A stretch of 34,009 nt of DNA from an uncultured Eubacteriaceae bacterium (GCA_946497035.1 CAMMIW010000020.1:1-34009); one strand, 5' to 3'; counted from the stretch's first letter, positions 8,161 through 18,247 are shown. The notes: generated by a model not told the origin, from the sequence alone. Translations and numbers: made by a program.

Positions 8161-8189
8161 ATTTTATCATATAAAATTTCCCTTTACAA
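8161..8189 (-). promoter_or_regulatory. Promoter of the coiled-coil gene
   Basis: On the minus strand TTGTAA (8189-8184), a 17-nt spacer ending in TGA, and TAAAAT (8166-8161), so the -10 is of the extended TGn type. It lies about 59 nt before the TTG start at 8102. Confidence 0.6.
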
Positions 8190-8245
8190 ATTTATTTTTT
8201 ACAGTTATAATAAAAAATAATACTATAATAAATAATAAATGCTTT

Positions 8246-8482
8246 GATAAGGACAGTAAGTATAAAATTCTTAGTTTAGCGAGCTAGAGTTGGTGAAAGT
8301 CTAGCCAATAGGTTTATACCGAAAATCACCTTTTAGCAGTAAACCGAACATTTTTATAACATATAAAATAAGTAGGCTTTAACGTATCCCCTACGTTACA
8401 GGGTTTGAGTGGATAGTTTTATTACTATCAAATCAGGTGGTACCGCGTTTATTACGTCCTGTCTTTTGACAGGGCTTTTTTA
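8246..8482 (+). promoter_or_regulatory. T-box riboswitch, isoleucine specific
   Basis: A typical T-box leader. The distal Stem I part has AGCGAG and GGTGAAAG (8278-8300), the specifier region reads GAAAATCACC with the Ile codon ATC at 8325-8327, and the T-box itself is AGGTGGTACCGCG at 8435-8447. The base after TGG is T, which would pair with A73 of tRNA-Ile. The competing terminator is GTCCTGTC / GACAGGGC (8456-8463, 8468-8475) with a TTTTTT tail. Uncharged tRNA-Ile should favour the antiterminator and allow ileS expression. A likely promoter is near 8198-8229 (TTTACA, TATAAT), with uncertain spacing. Another 140 nt separate it from ileS and contain an ATTAGGTT / AACCTAAT inverted pair (8508-8515, 8576-8583). 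Confidence 0.95.
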
Positions 8483-8624
8483 TATTTAGTATTTATTAAA
8501 AGGTTTAATTAGGTTCTTTTTAAATTATTGGTGTAACCCTAGCTATCGTCAATATTAATATAACATTTATTATAAAACCTAATAAAATAACCTTAATGTT
8601 AAATGTAAATTTTAGGAGGTATTT

Positions 8625-11600
8625 ATGTACGATAAAGTTTTAACTAATCTGGACTTTGTTGAAAGAGAAAAAGAAATTTTAAGCTTTTGGAAAGAAAATA
8701 AAATTTTTGAAAAAAGTATTGAAAGTAGAAAAGAAGGCGAAGTTTTTACATTTTTTGATGGCCCTCCAACTGCTAATGGTAAGCCACATATAGGCCATAT
8801 TTTAACAAGGGTTGTAAAAGATATTATCCCTCGTTATAAAACAATGAAAGGCTACAAAGTTTTAAGAAAAGCAGGGTGGGACACTCACGGTTTACCTGTT
8901 GAACTTGAAATAGAAAAAAAACTAGGTATAAGTGGTAAACCTCAAATAGAAAATTATGGTGTTGAGCCATTTATAAAACAATGTAAAGATAGCGTTTTCA
9001 CATATGAGAGCTTATGGAGAACAATGAGCGATAGAGTTGGCTTTTGGGCAGATATGGATAACCCTTATGTTACTTATCATAACTCTTACATTGAATCTGT
9101 ATGGTGGGCTTTAAAACAAATTTGGGATAAAGGCTTATTATACAAAGGTCATAAAATAGTGCCTTATTGTCCTCGTTGTGGAACATCTTTATCTAGCCAC
9201 GAGGTAGCACAAGGCTATAAAGATGTTAAAGATAAATCGGCTTATGCTAAATTTTTAGTAAAAGGTACTACTAATGAATTTTTACTTGCTTGGACAACAA
9301 CTCCTTGGACATTACCTTCAAACGTTGCTCTTACTGTTAATGCAGATGAAGACTATGTTAAAGTAGCTTTAAATGGGGAAAAATATATTTTAGCAGATGC
9401 TTTAGTTTCTAAAGTTTTTGGAGAAGAAGAAAAACCAGAAATATTAGAAAAATGTAAAGGTGTTAACCTTAAAGGACTAGAATATGAGCCACTTTTTGAT
9501 TATGCCAAAAACATAGTAAAAGACCAAAAAGCATATTATGTAGTTTGTGATTCTTATGTTACATTAACAGATGGTACAGGTATAGTACATTGTGCTCCTG
9601 CCTTTGGTGAAGATGATGCTCGTGTAGGTAAAGATAATAATTTACCTTTTGTTCAGCTTGTTAATGAAGAAGGTAAATTTTTACCAGAAGTTACAGACTG
9701 GGCAGGTATATTTGTAAAAGATGCAGACGAAGATATTATTAAAAAATTAAAACAAGAAAATAAACTTTTAAAAGCAGAAAACTATGAGCATAGCTATCCA
9801 TTCTGTTGGAGATGCGACACACCTTTATTATATTATGCTAGAGATACTTGGTTTATAGCTATGACAAAAATGCGTGATATGCTCGTTAAAAATAACAATA
9901 CAGTAAACTGGATGCCGGATAACATTAAACAAGGACGCTTTGGTAACTTTTTAGAAAATGTTATAGATTGGGGCTTATCAAGAGAACGTTACTGGGGAAC
10001 ACCTCTTCCTATTTGGGAATGTAGCTGTGGACATAGAGAAGCCATAGGTAGCATAGAACAGTTAAAATCTATGTCTTCAGATTGCCCTGAAGATATTGAA
10101 CTTCATAAGCCTTATATTGATAATGTTCATCTAAATTGTCCAAAATGTAGTGGTACAATGACAAGGGTAACAGAGGTTATCGACTGTTGGTTTGACTCTG
10201 GTTGTATGCCTTTTGCTCAATGGCATTATCCATTTGAAAATGAAGAAATATTTAAAGAAAATTTCCCAGCAGATTTTATATCTGAAGCTATTGACCAAAC
10301 TAGAGGTTGGTTCTATACTCTTATGGCTATATCAACTTTATTATTTGATAAAGCACCATATAAAAACGTTATTGTTTTAGGCCACGTTCAAGATAAAGAC
10401 GGTAAAAAAATGAGCAAACATACAGGAAACGTTGTAGACCCTTGGACAGTTTTAGACAAACAAGGTGCAGATGCAGTTAGATGGTATTTCTATACTAATA
10501 GCTCTCCTTGGTTACCTAACAGATTTTATGAAGAAGCTGTGAACGAAGGCCAACGTAAATTTATGGGCACATTATGGAATACTTATGCGTTTTTCGTTTT
10601 ATATGCAAATATAGATAATTTTGACCCTAACAATTATAAATTAGAATATGATAAATTACCACCTATGGATAAATGGATTTTATCAAAACTTAATTCTTTA
10701 ATTAAATTTGTAGATACAGGTTTAGAAAACTATAAACTTACAGAAACATCAAGAGCTATGTCTGAGTTTGTAGATGAGCTTAGCAACTGGTACGTAAGAC
10801 GCTCAAGAGAACGTTTCTGGGGCAAAGATATGCCACAAGATAAAGTTAACGCTTATATGACTTTATATACGGTATTAGTTACACTTACAAAACTTTCTGC
10901 TCCGTTTACTCCTTTTATGGCAGAAAGCATATATCAAAACCTTGTTTGTAAAGTATGTAAAGATGCTCCTGAGAGCGTTCACCTTTGTGATTTCCCTGTT
11001 TATGACGAGAGCCTTATTGATAAAAAATTAGAAGAAAATATGGACACAGTTTTATCAATAGTTGTAGCTGGCCGTGCTGGTAGAAATACTGCTAACATTA
11101 AAAACCGTCAACCTATTGGCAATATGTTTGTAAAATCTAATGTAAAATTAGATAATATGTTTATAGATATTATTAAAGAAGAGCTTAATATTAAAAATGT
11201 AGAATTTAAAGATGATGTATCTGCTTTCACAAGCTATAGCTTTAAACCACAGCTTAGAACACTTGGCAAAAAATATGGTAAGCTTGTTCCTGCTATTGGT
11301 AACTATCTTAAAGAAAATAATGGTATTAAGCTTATGTCTGAGCTTAAAGAAAATGGCCTAATCAAATTTACAGTAGAAAATGAAAATATTGAGCTTAGTG
11401 AAGATGATGTTTTAATAGAAACTGCTCAAATGGAAGGTTATGTATCTGAAAGTGATAAAAATATTACTATAGTTTTAGATATAAATCTTACAGAGGAGCT
11501 TTTAGAAGAAGGCTTTGTTAGAGAGATAATTAGCAAAATTCAAACTATGAGAAAAGAAGCAGAGTTTGAGGTTTTAGATAAAATAACTGTTTATTATTCT

Positions 11601-11756
11601 AACAACGAAAAAATAGCTAATATTATTTCTAAAAATATAGATCAAATAAAAGAAGATGTTTTAGCAACAGATATAATAAATGGCTCTAATGATGGTTATA
11701 ATAAAGAATGGAACATTAACGGAGAAAAAGTTACATTAACTGTTGTAAAAAATTAA
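8625..11756 (+). CDS. ileS: Isoleucyl-tRNA synthetase, long (type 2) form
   Basis: A class I synthetase of 1043 residues that charges tRNA-Ile in the cytosol. The HIGH motif is PHIGH (54-58) in [14 protein letters not shown] and the KMSKS motif is KMSKH (595-599). The editing domain is indicated by [14 protein letters not shown] and the [16 protein letters not shown] segment. Two CxxC knuckles (CPRCGTS and CPKCSG) could hold zinc. The C-terminal anticodon region has [11 protein letters not shown] and [12 protein letters not shown]. The length exceeds the 920-940 residues of the common bacterial form and fits type 2 enzymes, often less sensitive to mupirocin; that property is inferred. TAGGAGGT precedes the ATG. 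Expression should depend on the upstream T-box. Confidence 0.98.
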   Translation: MYDKVLTNLDFVEREKEILSFWKENKIFEKSIESRKEGEVFTFFDGPPTANGKPHIGHILTRVVKDIIPRYKTMKGYKVLRKAGWDTHGLPVELEIEKKLGISGKPQIENYGVEPFIKQCKDSVFTYESLWRTMSDRVGFWADMDNPYVTYHNSYIESVWWALKQIWDKGLLYKGHKIVPYCPRCGTSLSSHEVAQGYKDVKDKSAYAKFLVKGTTNEFLLAWTTTPWTLPSNVALTVNADEDYVKVALNGEKYILADALVSKVFGEEEKPEILEKCKGVNLKGLEYEPLFDYAKNIVKDQKAYYVVCDSYVTLTDGTGIVHCAPAFGEDDARVGKDNNLPFVQLVNEEGKFLPEVTDWAGIFVKDADEDIIKKLKQENKLLKAENYEHSYPFCWRCDTPLLYYARDTWFIAMTKMRDMLVKNNNTVNWMPDNIKQGRFGNFLENVIDWGLSRERYWGTPLPIWECSCGHREAIGSIEQLKSMSSDCPEDIELHKPYIDNVHLNCPKCSGTMTRVTEVIDCWFDSGCMPFAQWHYPFENEEIFKENFPADFISEAIDQTRGWFYTLMAISTLLFDKAPYKNVIVLGHVQDKDGKKMSKHTGNVVDPWTVLDKQGADAVRWYFYTNSSPWLPNRFYEEAVNEGQRKFMGTLWNTYAFFVLYANIDNFDPNNYKLEYDKLPPMDKWILSKLNSLIKFVDTGLENYKLTETSRAMSEFVDELSNWYVRRSRERFWGKDMPQDKVNAYMTLYTVLVTLTKLSAPFTPFMAESIYQNLVCKVCKDAPESVHLCDFPVYDESLIDKKLEENMDTVLSIVVAGRAGRNTANIKNRQPIGNMFVKSNVKLDNMFIDIIKEELNIKNVEFKDDVSAFTSYSFKPQLRTLGKKYGKLVPAIGNYLKENNGIKLMSELKENGLIKFTVENENIELSEDDVLIETAQMEGYVSESDKNITIVLDINLTEELLEEGFVREIISKIQTMRKEAEFEVLDKITVYYSNNEKIANIISKNIDQIKEDVLATDIINGSNDGYNKEWNINGEKVTLTVVKN

Positions 11757-11766
11757 ATATTAATAT

Positions 11767-11805
11767 AAAATATAAAAAGTAGGCTAAGCCTACTTTTTAT
11801 ATTTT
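11767..11805. terminator. Intrinsic terminator after ileS
   Basis: An 18-bp A/T-flanked stem with core AAAAAGTAGGC (ending 11784), a TAA loop, and GCCTACTTTTT (from 11788). The T-tract is on the 3' arm. The next gene begins 21 nt after the stem, so gtrA may rely partly on read-through. Confidence 0.85.
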
Positions 11806-11826
11806 GTTTAAAATGGAGATTCTAAT

Positions 11827-12234
11827 ATGTTTAAATCTATTTATAAAAAATTATTTAATAGAGAAGTTATTTTATATTTAATATTTGGTGTTTTAACAAC
11901 ATTAGTAGATACAATAGTTTTTTATATATCAAACTATACACTAAATATACACTATGTTATTTCTACCTGTATTGCTTGGGTTTTTGCTGTTTTATTTGCA
12001 TATGTTACAAACAAGCTATTTGTTTTTTCTGCCATAAAAAATAAAAATAATATATTTAAAGAAATATTTTATTTTTTTTCCCTTAGGTTAGCCTCTTTAT
12101 TATTATCTATCTTTTTTATGGTTATAATGGTAGATATAATGAATATGAATGAATTTTTATCTAAAATATTAGTTAATGTATTTGTTGTTATAGCTAATTA
12201 TTTTTTTAGTAAAATATTTATTTTTAAATCTTAA
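11827..12234 (+). CDS. GtrA family membrane protein
   Basis: A 135-residue protein with four membrane helices, roughly 14-34, 38-60, 72-94 and 102-128. Conserved GtrA features are LYLIFGVLTTLVDTIVFY at the first helix and FAYVTNKLFVF at the second. GtrA proteins help carry lipid-linked sugars across the membrane for modification of surface polymers; in Listeria and Bacillus the homologue GtcA works with a CsbB-type glycosyltransferase and YfhO. The YfhO gene directly downstream supports that role. GGAG precedes the ATG. No clear promoter separates it from the ileS terminator. Confidence 0.9.
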   Translation: MFKSIYKKLFNREVILYLIFGVLTTLVDTIVFYISNYTLNIHYVISTCIAWVFAVLFAYVTNKLFVFSAIKNKNNIFKEIFYFFSLRLASLLLSIFFMVIMVDIMNMNEFLSKILVNVFVVIANYFFSKIFIFKS

Positions 12235-12254
12235 TTTTATTAATTGACAAAATA

Positions 12255-12263
12255 TGATATAAT
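12255..12263 (+). promoter_or_regulatory. Extended -10 promoter for yfhO
   Basis: TGATATAAT, an extended -10 element. The -35 region is weak; a TTGACA at 12244-12249 is only 8 nt upstream of TATAAT and so is not the partner. Leader to the ATG is about 35 nt. Confidence 0.5.
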
Positions 12264-12303
12264 ATGTTAGATTAAAATAATTTATTTATAGAAAGGAAAA
12301 CAT

Positions 12304-15177
12304 ATGATAAAAGATATTATTAAAAAAAATAACTATATTCTTTTAGCAACGACTATAACAGCTGTTATTATGATTATAACTTATGTTTTTTGTGGTTTTT
12401 ATCCTTTTGGAGAAAATAGCATATTAAGGGTAGATTTATACCACCAATATGCTCCTTTTCACGAAGAGCTAAGGCAAAAGCTTTTAACAGGCGATAGCCT
12501 CTTTTATTCTTGGCAAGGTGGCTTAGGTAAAGAATTTTTAAGCCAAATAGCCTATTATACAGCTAGCCCTATTAGTATTTTTATATTATTATTTCCTAGT
12601 AACTATATATCTGAAGCAATTTTATTTTTTGTTTTTGTAAAAATAGTTTTATGCTCTTTTTGTTTTGGCTATTATTTAAAAAATACTTTTAATAAAAATA
12701 CTATAATTATATCTATATTTGCTATAATGTATGCCTTTATGGCTTTTATAACAAGTTTTTATTGGAACATAATGTGGCTAGACTCTATATACCTTTTTCC
12801 TCTTGTAGCTCTTGGTATAGATAGGCTCGTAAAAAATGGCTCTTATAAAACTTATCTTATTAGCCTTATAGCTTGTATTATAGTAAACTTTTATATTGCA
12901 TTTTTAGTTTGTGTTTTTGCAACATTATATTTTTTAATAAAAGTTTTTTGTGAATATAGCATAAAAAATGAAGGTAAAATTATATTAGATAGAATTTTAA
13001 AATTTGGAATATTATCTCTTTTAGCAGGTGGTACAACTATGGTTTTAGCTATACCTACTGTTGTGGCCCTTGGTAGAACACAAACTTCTGATACATCTTT
13101 TCCATCTTTTGAAATGTATCAAAATGTATACCAAATGATAACAAATCATTTTTCTGGTGCTAGGCCTGTTGTTTTAGCAAGAAACGAAGACTTGCCTAAT
13201 CTTTATAGTGGTGTTTTAACTATGGTATTATTACCTACTTATTTTTTTAATAATAAAATAAAGCTAAAAGAACGTATATCTTTTGCCTTTTTAATTTTAT
13301 TTATGTTAGCTTGTGCTTCATTTAAACAGCTAGATTTTATTATACATGGTTTTCACTTTCCTGCTAATTTACCACATAGATATACATTTATATACTCTTT
13401 TATAGTTTTAACCCTTGCTTATAAATCTTTAATAAATGCAAAAGGTATAAAACCGATAGTTATATTTATTTCTGTACCATTTTACATTATATATATGTTT
13501 TTAAGCGAATTTTATTTAGTAAAAGTTGTAGATGATATATCTAGAGCTTTATCTACAGGAGATATTATAGCTAACATAATACTTTTATTTATTTATATGG
13601 TAGCCGTATTATTTTATAAATATAATTGTAAAAAAATAGAACAAAATAATAAACAACTACAGCTTGCTTCTACTATATTTAGTGTAATATTTTCTTTAGT
13701 GGCAGCAGGGTTATTTGTAGGTGGTTTAGTTTATAATGTAAAAAATCTTACAGAAGGTAAAACTGTAACAACTGGATTTTATATATTATCTATTATATCG
13801 CTAGCTATTATAATATTATGTGGCTTTATTATAAAATATTGTATAAATAAATGTAACTTTAGGTTTTATTTAAGTATTGTATTATCTAGTTTATTATTAA
13901 TTGTATCAGGAGAAAGCTTATTTAATAGCTTAAATGGTTTTAACCATAGTGGCTCAACAGATAGAGATAGCTACATTAAATATATAGATGCAACAGAAGA
14001 TATAATTAAATATATAAAAGAAAATGACAACGACGAAAATAAATTTTTTAGACAAGAATTTTCTAGGTTTACGGCTATAAATGAATCTACAATGTATCAT
14101 TATAATGGGTTTTCTCAATTTTCTTCATTAGCTTATGGAGATACATCTAAATTATTGGAAAATTTAGGTATAGCAGCTACAGGTAACTCTTATAGATATT
14201 ATGATCCAACACCTCTTTTAGATTCTATGTTTAATATAAAATATATTATGGCTAAAGATGGTAAAATATCAAACCAAAATTATGACTATTTAAACCAATT
14301 TGATAATGTATATTTATTTAAAAATAAAACACCGTTATCTTTAGGCTTTATGGTAAATGATACTATAACTAACTGGCAAACAGAACAAGAAACACCTTTT
14401 ATAACGCAAAATGAATTTGTATATAATGCAACAGACATTAAAGATGAAATTTTAACAGAATTTCCTGTAGAACATTTTAGAGCAGATAATGTAGATATAG
14501 AGCCAAAAGATGAAAAACAATCTTATTCTTATACGCTACACGATGAAACTAACTTAGATTTAATACCAACAGTTTATGCAAGAGCATATATACCAAAAAC
14601 AGAAAGAACATTTTTATATGTAGAATCTACAAATTCTAAAAGGTTCAAATATACTATAAACGGCCATACATTTGATAGAGAGATATCTACAGGTAGAAGC
14701 CTTATAGATTTAGGAGTTTTACAAGCGGGGGATTTTGTAGATATAGAGTTTTCTTTAGACAGAAAAGGTGCTTATGAAACAACTTACTCTAAAACAGGTA
14801 ACTTTAGAGTTTATGCGGCATCTTTTAATCAAGAAGTTTTTGAAAATGTTTATAATAACTTATCAGACGAAATGTTAATAGTAACAGACTATGATAGTAC
14901 CTCTGTAAATGGTACAATAAATGCTAATAAAGATGGTATAATGTTTACATCTATACCATATGACGAAGGCTTTACCCCTTTTGTAGATGGTGAAGAAACA
15001 GATCTTATACCTATTGGAGATGGTGGGCTTATAGGCATAAAAGTTCCTCAAGGCCAACATCAAATATCTTTTAAATATCATGTTAAAGGGTTTAATTTAG
15101 GTTTAATATTAACTATTTTATCTTTAATAGGCATAGTAGCTTATGTTTTTATAGATAAAAAATTAAAAAATAAGTAA
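12304..15177 (+). CDS. yfhO: YfhO family membrane glycosyltransferase
   Basis: A 957-residue polytopic membrane protein. After the first helix it has the family motif around 45-75 (LRVDLYHQYAPFHEELRQKL, SLFYSWQGGLGKEF) with the acidic Asp typical of GT-C enzymes, then about 12 more hydrophobic segments to residue 545. A large outer domain follows (RQEFSRFTAINESTMYHYNG, ANKDGIMFTSIPYDEGF), and a last helix lies at about 931-951. YfhO transfers sugar from undecaprenyl phosphate to surface polymers such as lipoteichoic acid outside the cell. The GtrA gene 69 nt upstream is its expected partner. GAAAGGAAA precedes the ATG. The acceptor polymer here is not known. Confidence 0.9.
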   Translation: MIKDIIKKNNYILLATTITAVIMIITYVFCGFYPFGENSILRVDLYHQYAPFHEELRQKLLTGDSLFYSWQGGLGKEFLSQIAYYTASPISIFILLFPSNYISEAILFFVFVKIVLCSFCFGYYLKNTFNKNTIIISIFAIMYAFMAFITSFYWNIMWLDSIYLFPLVALGIDRLVKNGSYKTYLISLIACIIVNFYIAFLVCVFATLYFLIKVFCEYSIKNEGKIILDRILKFGILSLLAGGTTMVLAIPTVVALGRTQTSDTSFPSFEMYQNVYQMITNHFSGARPVVLARNEDLPNLYSGVLTMVLLPTYFFNNKIKLKERISFAFLILFMLACASFKQLDFIIHGFHFPANLPHRYTFIYSFIVLTLAYKSLINAKGIKPIVIFISVPFYIIYMFLSEFYLVKVVDDISRALSTGDIIANIILLFIYMVAVLFYKYNCKKIEQNNKQLQLASTIFSVIFSLVAAGLFVGGLVYNVKNLTEGKTVTTGFYILSIISLAIIILCGFIIKYCINKCNFRFYLSIVLSSLLLIVSGESLFNSLNGFNHSGSTDRDSYIKYIDATEDIIKYIKENDNDENKFFRQEFSRFTAINESTMYHYNGFSQFSSLAYGDTSKLLENLGIAATGNSYRYYDPTPLLDSMFNIKYIMAKDGKISNQNYDYLNQFDNVYLFKNKTPLSLGFMVNDTITNWQTEQETPFITQNEFVYNATDIKDEILTEFPVEHFRADNVDIEPKDEKQSYSYTLHDETNLDLIPTVYARAYIPKTERTFLYVESTNSKRFKYTINGHTFDREISTGRSLIDLGVLQAGDFVDIEFSLDRKGAYETTYSKTGNFRVYAASFNQEVFENVYNNLSDEMLIVTDYDSTSVNGTINANKDGIMFTSIPYDEGFTPFVDGEETDLIPIGDGGLIGIKVPQGQHQISFKYHVKGFNLGLILTILSLIGIVAYVFIDKKLKNK

Positions 15178-15183
15178 ACATAT

Positions 15184-15211
15184 AGGTTGTAGACTTTGTC
15201 TACAACCTTTT
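15184..15211 (+). terminator. Terminator after yfhO
   Basis: AGGTTGTAGAC, loop TTT, GTCTACAACCT, then TTT: an 11-bp perfect stem with a short T-tract. It carries a compensatory change of the GGCTGTAGAC family (C to T on one arm, G to A on the other). Confidence 0.75.
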
Positions 15212-15351
15212 AAAAATGTATAAATTAAATTTATTTAAAAATTTTTTATAATATATGTATACAAATACACTAAGTGGTAATAATACTATTGTACCACTCA
15301 TTTCCCCCTAATTTTTTGAGTGAAATATATTAAATAATTTTTTATTACCAA

Positions 15352-15388
15352 AAAAATAGCTACTATTTTTATTATAGTAGCTATTTTT
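15352..15388 (-). terminator. Terminator of the S-layer protein gene
   Basis: A perfect 15-bp stem AAAAATAGCTACTAT / ATAGTAGCTATTTTT with a 7-nt loop, 19 nt beyond the stop of the minus-strand gene. On the minus strand it ends in a T-rich tract (TTTTTTGG). Confidence 0.8.
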
Positions 15389-15406
15389 GTATAAACTTAT
15401 ATAAAT

Positions 15407-18247
15407 TTAACCTATATCTGTATCAGTTGTAAAATCATAAGTAACTTCTGTACCATCTGTTAATCTCATTGTTAAACGGTGATCACCTGTTTTTAATGTA
15501 GTTCCTATTGTAAAAGTAAATGTATTGCTAGTGCCATTTCCACTAAAATCTACCCTTGCTTTAGAACCTTGTATATTTGTAATATCTAAAGTATCTCCCG
15601 GTATAGTTCCAGAAGATGGTGGTGTCCAAGTTACTTCTTTATCAAAATTTACTGTTATGCTAAATCCTACAGGAGATGCAGCTTTTATATTTTCTACAGA
15701 AATAATTTTTGCCGTATCTGTAGGTGGAGCTACAGGTGCTTCATATTTAGGTATTTGTTCATAGCTGTAATATCCACTAGCGTTACCTTTTGCATCTTTA
15801 GTAGCAAAACAGAAATATTTACCTGTTGTATCTTTAACATTGTCTATTGTAATATAATTTGTACCACTAGTTAATGCTACTTTTGTACCTGTTTCAAATA
15901 TATCTTTAGGATCTTTATGGCTTATATCTTGATCTACATTATCATATATTTTATAATAAAACTCTCCAGATTCACTTGATCTAAATTGAACTTCTGCTGT
16001 ATCTTCAGTTTTCCATTTCCAATTATCCCAGTTAATTATTGGTGCGGCAGTATCAAAATAAATACTTTCTGTAGCAATAGTATCATCTGGGAAAGTTATA
16101 GTCATATTAACATTAATATTACTATATGGTAAAATACCTTTTTTTAGATATACTTTATATGTTTTATTATCTGTTGTTTCAACTCTGCCTAATTCAAAAT
16201 CACCTTTAGGACAACTTAAAGTAAAAGCGCTTAAATCTAATTTTTCTTTTGTAGGTTCAGATAAAGTTACATTAAACCAATATTCTGTATTGTCAAAACC
16301 ATCAATAATAAAATCATAATCTAAATTAGTTATAGATATATTTCCTGGTTTTGGTATAGTAGGTTCTCCCGGTATATCAACCGCCTTAACAGGAGTTACA
16401 CGTTCATAGCCATATTGGTTATCTTTAGCTACATAATACATTTTATATTGAGTGTTTGGTTTTAAATTTGTTAAGTTAAGTTTTTGGTGTTGGTCTGTCA
16501 TTTCAACTTTTGTACCATTTTTCATAATTTCTTCTGCCGTTGGTGCTTCTTTACCTATTGTTAAACTACGAGTTTTAGGTACTTCTTTAAGTATATAAAA
16601 TAGCTCCCCTCTTACATCTGTTGTATAATCAAAGGTAGCCGTTGTATCAGAATTACGTTTTATAGCTAAAACCTGTATATCGGCACAATTAAATTTACTT
16701 ATAAAATCTCGGTTAATTCTTCTACCATCTTCTAAAGTTACTTCTAAATTGTAAGTATTATCATCATAATATGTTGTCTTTAAGTCATAAATACGATTAT
16801 CTTGTGTTGATACACTAAGGATAGTCATATCTTTACCGCCACTTGTACAAATTATGCTAAAAGCAGATAAAGGCAACGTCCTATCTGTTGCACGGTTAAG
16901 AGTTACTCTAACTAGCCCATTACGAACAGTTTCTACATTTGAAATTGAAATAGGTGTACTACTAGTATCGTTAGAGCCACCTGTGGCACTACCTGAATTA
17001 GTATTTGAAGAATTATTGGAAACATTAGAGCCATTTTGTGTTACACCAGTTGTATTTTGCCCTACATTTACGTTAGTTCCTGTTGTTTCTATAGAAGTGT
17101 TGCTAGCGTTAGCATTAACATTTTCAACTTTACCTGTACCTTTAATGTTTGTACCTGTAGCACTAGGTTGAACTGTAACCTGTTTAACATTACCATTAAC
17201 ATTTATTTGAGCAGAAGAACTTACATTCATTTTATTTATAGATGCAGTTTTTTCAACAGTTACTTTAGGTTTTTGCGCAGATTTAGAAATATTTAAGTTT
17301 TCTACATTACCACGAACTGTTAAATCTCCACTATTTAATGTAGCATTTTCAATTTTACCATCTAATATAGCATTTGTTGATACTTCTACATTAGATATTT
17401 TAGAATTATCATTAGCAACCAATCTAACTTCTCCACCATCTCTTGCAACGCTTACATCTCCTAAAGAGCTATCATTAACGTGTATAGATTGAACGCCACC
17501 TCCCCAAACATATGTATGGCCTTTAACTGTTACATTATTAAGGATAACATCTCCATTAGTAATGCCTGGTGCTAAATATAAATCACCAGATATAGTTGAA
17601 TTTTCTAAAGTTACATTAGGTGTATTAATAACAACGTCTTTTTCTGTTTCTATAGTGTAAGTACCTTCTTGATTATAAACATTGCCTAATATTTGGCTAA
17701 ATATAGTAATAGCTTCTGCACGTGTTATATATTCATTTGGGCGAAAGTTTCCGTTAGCATCCCCAGATAAATAGCCTTCGTTTGCCATACTATTAATAGC
17801 TTCTTTTGCCCATTGTGGAACTTTTTCATCATCTAAAAATTTTTTGTTACCATTATTTTTCATATCAAATGCACGAAAAATCATAGTAGCAGCTTCTGCA
17901 CGTGTAATTTTATCTTCAGGACGAACTAAATTGTTATCTCCATACATTACACCTGCTGCATTTGCTTTTAAAATAGCATCTGTGTAAAATTTTTCTGGCA
18001 AATCTGTAAAAGTATTATCAGACTTTACCTCATACCCCATTAAACGATTTAAAATAACGGCCATTTCGCCACGTGTGATAGGTTCATTTGGCCTAAACTT
18101 TCCTTCAGATCCACTTATTAATCCATATTCATTAATTGTTTTTATTTGATTTTCTGCCCAATGACCTACTACATCACTATATGTAGCACCATAAACTGGC
18201 ATAGATGTAGAAAGTAATGCAAGAGAGCATATAACAAATCTTTTCAA
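15407..18247 (-). CDS. S-layer homology (SLH) domain surface protein
   Basis: A secreted protein of 946 residues. Residues 1-20 are a signal peptide (cut after VYG). Three SLH domains follow at 23-70, 80-127 and 137-188, each with the TRGE/TRAE motif, which anchor it to pyruvylated wall polymer. Residues 200-395 are short beta-strand repeats (NVTLENSTISGDLYLAPG and similar) like a right-handed beta-helix. A Ser/Asn/Gly linker spans 400-432. The rest is five modules alternating between two types: Ig-like at about 433-520, 636-732 and 847-942, fibronectin-like at 521-626 and 735-835. The start is TTG 18247 with AAAGAGGTGG upstream. It is transcribed alone, with its own terminator. Likely an S-layer or surface adhesin component; the ligand is unknown. 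Confidence 0.92.
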   Translation of the reverse strand: MKRFVICSLALLSTSMPVYGATYSDVVGHWAENQIKTINEYGLISGSEGKFRPNEPITRGEMAVILNRLMGYEVKSDNTFTDLPEKFYTDAILKANAAGVMYGDNNLVRPEDKITRAEAATMIFRAFDMKNNGNKKFLDDEKVPQWAKEAINSMANEGYLSGDANGNFRPNEYITRAEAITIFSQILGNVYNQEGTYTIETEKDVVINTPNVTLENSTISGDLYLAPGITNGDVILNNVTVKGHTYVWGGGVQSIHVNDSSLGDVSVARDGGEVRLVANDNSKISNVEVSTNAILDGKIENATLNSGDLTVRGNVENLNISKSAQKPKVTVEKTASINKMNVSSSAQINVNGNVKQVTVQPSATGTNIKGTGKVENVNANASNTSIETTGTNVNVGQNTTGVTQNGSNVSNNSSNTNSGSATGGSNDTSSTPISISNVETVRNGLVRVTLNRATDRTLPLSAFSIICTSGGKDMTILSVSTQDNRIYDLKTTYYDDNTYNLEVTLEDGRRINRDFISKFNCADIQVLAIKRNSDTTATFDYTTDVRGELFYILKEVPKTRSLTIGKEAPTAEEIMKNGTKVEMTDQHQKLNLTNLKPNTQYKMYYVAKDNQYGYERVTPVKAVDIPGEPTIPKPGNISITNLDYDFIIDGFDNTEYWFNVTLSEPTKEKLDLSAFTLSCPKGDFELGRVETTDNKTYKVYLKKGILPYSNINVNMTITFPDDTIATESIYFDTAAPIINWDNWKWKTEDTAEVQFRSSESGEFYYKIYDNVDQDISHKDPKDIFETGTKVALTSGTNYITIDNVKDTTGKYFCFATKDAKGNASGYYSYEQIPKYEAPVAPPTDTAKIISVENIKAASPVGFSITVNFDKEVTWTPPSSGTIPGDTLDITNIQGSKARVDFSGNGTSNTFTFTIGTTLKTGDHRLTMRLTDGTEVTYDFTTDTDIG

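Noticed and set aside
12244-12263. TTGACA with TATAAT as a normal promoter before yfhO
   Set aside because: Only 8 nt separate the two boxes, too close for one sigma-A promoter; the extended -10 is the better reading.
15525-17296. Several plus-strand frames within the S-layer gene
   Set aside because: Antisense shadows of a gene with signal peptide, SLH motifs, start site and terminator.
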